The notes under the pieces were generated by a model. It did not search any database, was not told the DNA's origin, and saw only the letters and a program-made list of their open reading frames with translations. Position numbers and translations under genes: made by a program. This document shows positions 45,247 to 46,258 of a stretch of 46,258 bases of DNA, piece by piece. This DNA comes from Fuerstiella sp. (GTDB lineage: Bacteria; Planctomycetota; Planctomycetia; Planctomycetales; Planctomycetaceae): NCBI GenBank assembly GCA_029247265.1, contig JAQWLN010000183.1, forward strand, positions 1 through 46,258, given 5' to 3'. The number at the start of each line of letters is the position of its first letter. Within the stretch, counting starts at the first letter, position 1.

Positions 45247-46258
45247 CTACTCCGCGGTGTCAACACACAATACTGACCAGGAAACCGGACCGGATTCGAA
45301 ACGTCCGATATCCTTCAAAACACCAGCCTGACCGATCCGGTAAACGACCAGTCTCCCGGACGCCTGCCCGGCCGCGTACAGATGACGGCCATCTGCGGAG
45401 ATCGTGAACGATCGTGGAGTCGGTTCTGTGGGGAATTGGCCGAGTGACCTGACTCGGCCGGTATTCTGGTCAATGGCGAAACCGGCGATGCTGTCGTGGC
45501 CTCGGTTGGCGACGAAAATAAACCGACCATTTGGTGTGATTTCGCAGCGGGCGGTGGAGTTCTTTGCCCCGTCAAAGTCTGCCGGAATGGAGCTGACGGT
45601 TTGCTTCAGCAGCAGTGTTGAGGCTGTCGTATCCACGTCAAAGACGCTGATGCTGTCACCGGCTTCATCGCTGGTATAGGCCCAGCGATCCGACGGGTGC
45701 AGCATCACGTGTCGCGGGTGGTGCGAATCCGGAGTCGTCAGAAACGGTGGTGCAGAGGCTCTCAGTCGTCCATTCTGTGGATCGAACTGAAACTGATAAA
45801 TCCTGTTGGATCCGGTATGCGACACAAACACGCCGCGGTTTTTTGTGTCGACTGCGATACCATGAGCTCTGGCCGCCGTTGAAGCTGTCTGCAATGGCGT
45901 GGTGTATAACCGACCGTCTGCGAGGACCTTGTGAACCGTTACCTTGTTGGCAGCGTAATAGGCCGTCAACAGAAACTGCCCGGTGCGATCTGTCTGCAGG
46001 TAGGCCGGATCTTCTCCACCTTCGACGACGCTCAGAAGCTTTAGTTCGCCCGTTGACGTATTGATTCGGTAGCTCGCCAGTTGCCCCGTGGAACGCAGCG
46101 AAACGAACAGCAGTTTGCCGTCGCTGGAAGCACTCATGATCGCGGGTTCAGCGGGGCACTCGGTGCGGCCGCGTCGAGTGATCAGTCCGGTCTGTACGTC
46201 ACGTTCGAAGGTGACGATTGCTTTTTCCTTCAGCAATGAGACGAATAGCCAGTTGCCC
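45247..46258 (-). CDS. Lactonase family beta-propeller protein (5' end outside window)
   Basis: The frame is open to the window edge (GNWLFVSLLKEKAIVTFERD...), so the N-terminus is missing and about 337 codons are visible. The product is a seven-bladed propeller of the 6-phosphogluconolactonase/YbhE type. Repeated units have the form ADGRHLYAAGQASGRLVVYRI, PNGRFIFVANRGHDSIAGFAID and PSDRWAYTSDEAGDSISVFDVD. Known relatives hydrolyse 6-phosphogluconolactone or other lactones, but many propellers of this kind have no proven activity. It is transcribed alone toward gatB, 157 bases away. Confidence 0.85.
   Translation of the reverse strand, partial: GNWLFVSLLKEKAIVTFERDVQTGLITRRGRTECPAEPAIMSASSDGKLLFVSLRSTGQLASYRINTSTGELKLLSVVEGGEDPAYLQTDRTGQFLLTAYYAANKVTVHKVLADGRLYTTPLQTASTAARAHGIAVDTKNRGVFVSHTGSNRIYQFQFDPQNGRLRASAPPFLTTPDSHHPRHVMLHPSDRWAYTSDEAGDSISVFDVDTTASTLLLKQTVSSIPADFDGAKNSTARCEITPNGRFIFVANRGHDSIAGFAIDQNTGRVRSLGQFPTEPTPRSFTISADGRHLYAAGQASGRLVVYRIGQAGVLKDIGRFESGPVSWSVLCVDTAE

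Overview
This window looks like a chromosomal segment of a planctomycete (phylum Planctomycetota). The evidence is the combination of two DUF1549/DUF1553 plus DUF1501 gene pairs (the PSCyt/PSD families), an iduronate-type sulfatase with an anaerobic sulfatase maturase, a serine/threonine kinase with a membrane-embedded N-terminus, a cysteine-rich secreted protein of the YTV type, and several hypothetical families I associate only with this phylum. I see no rRNA, tRNA, CRISPR array, integrase, transposase or prophage gene. Most of the window is ordinary core and lineage-specific genome.

Layout. 1-3010: the 3' end of a glycosyltransferase, a gene-poor kilobase, a small secreted protein and a zinc-ribbon membrane protein. 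3300-5045: the protein-arginine kinase pair mcsA-mcsB (minus strand). 5586-7142: rpsU with its own terminator, then an esterase overlapping a MazG-like pyrophosphohydrolase. 7431-10675: the cysteine-rich repeat protein with a strong terminator, a MoxR ATPase and a ClpP-like serine protease. 10953-18079: bioB, a membrane-anchored terpenoid-cyclase-fold protein, argF overlapping an esterase, a Trm112-like gene coupled to bioD, and a protein with four LDQIR repeats that ends tail-to-tail on a sulfatase. 18076-25057 (minus): sppA followed by the sulfatase, then a DUF1549/DUF1553 gene followed by a DUF1501 gene. 25473-30123 (minus): a DapA-like aldolase, a carboxylesterase, ung and a membrane kinase. 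30251-33921: sulfatase maturase with a SEC-C tail, leuB and a YdjM-like membrane protein. 34218-37920: a GntR/YtrA-type repressor, an ABC ATPase and an ABC permease reading frame broken by two in-frame stop codons. 38134-42395: a cytochrome-c-type PSCyt1/DUF1549/DUF1553 gene coupled to a DUF1501 gene. 42600-46258 (minus): a hypothetical gene, gatB and a truncated lactonase.

How genes work together. The arginine kinase and its activator form one module. The sulfatase at 18 kb and the maturase at 30 kb belong functionally together, because the sulfatase has a Cys-type site that needs conversion to formylglycine. bioB and bioD share a strand and a neighbourhood but not an obvious operon. The GntR-ABC operon has a clear 22-bp palindromic operator candidate at its start.

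Most interesting points: (1) the ABC permease is one continuous frame over 2.3 kb interrupted only by a TAG and a TGA, with a recognisable membrane and zinc-ribbon tail after the second stop; (2) a dispersed double-hairpin palindrome occurs twice, each time between the 3' ends of convergent genes; (3) ornithine carbamoyltransferase has HDLP where the family has HCLP; (4) the LDQIR repeats and the 15 percent cysteine surface protein. I found no clearly new multi-gene system.
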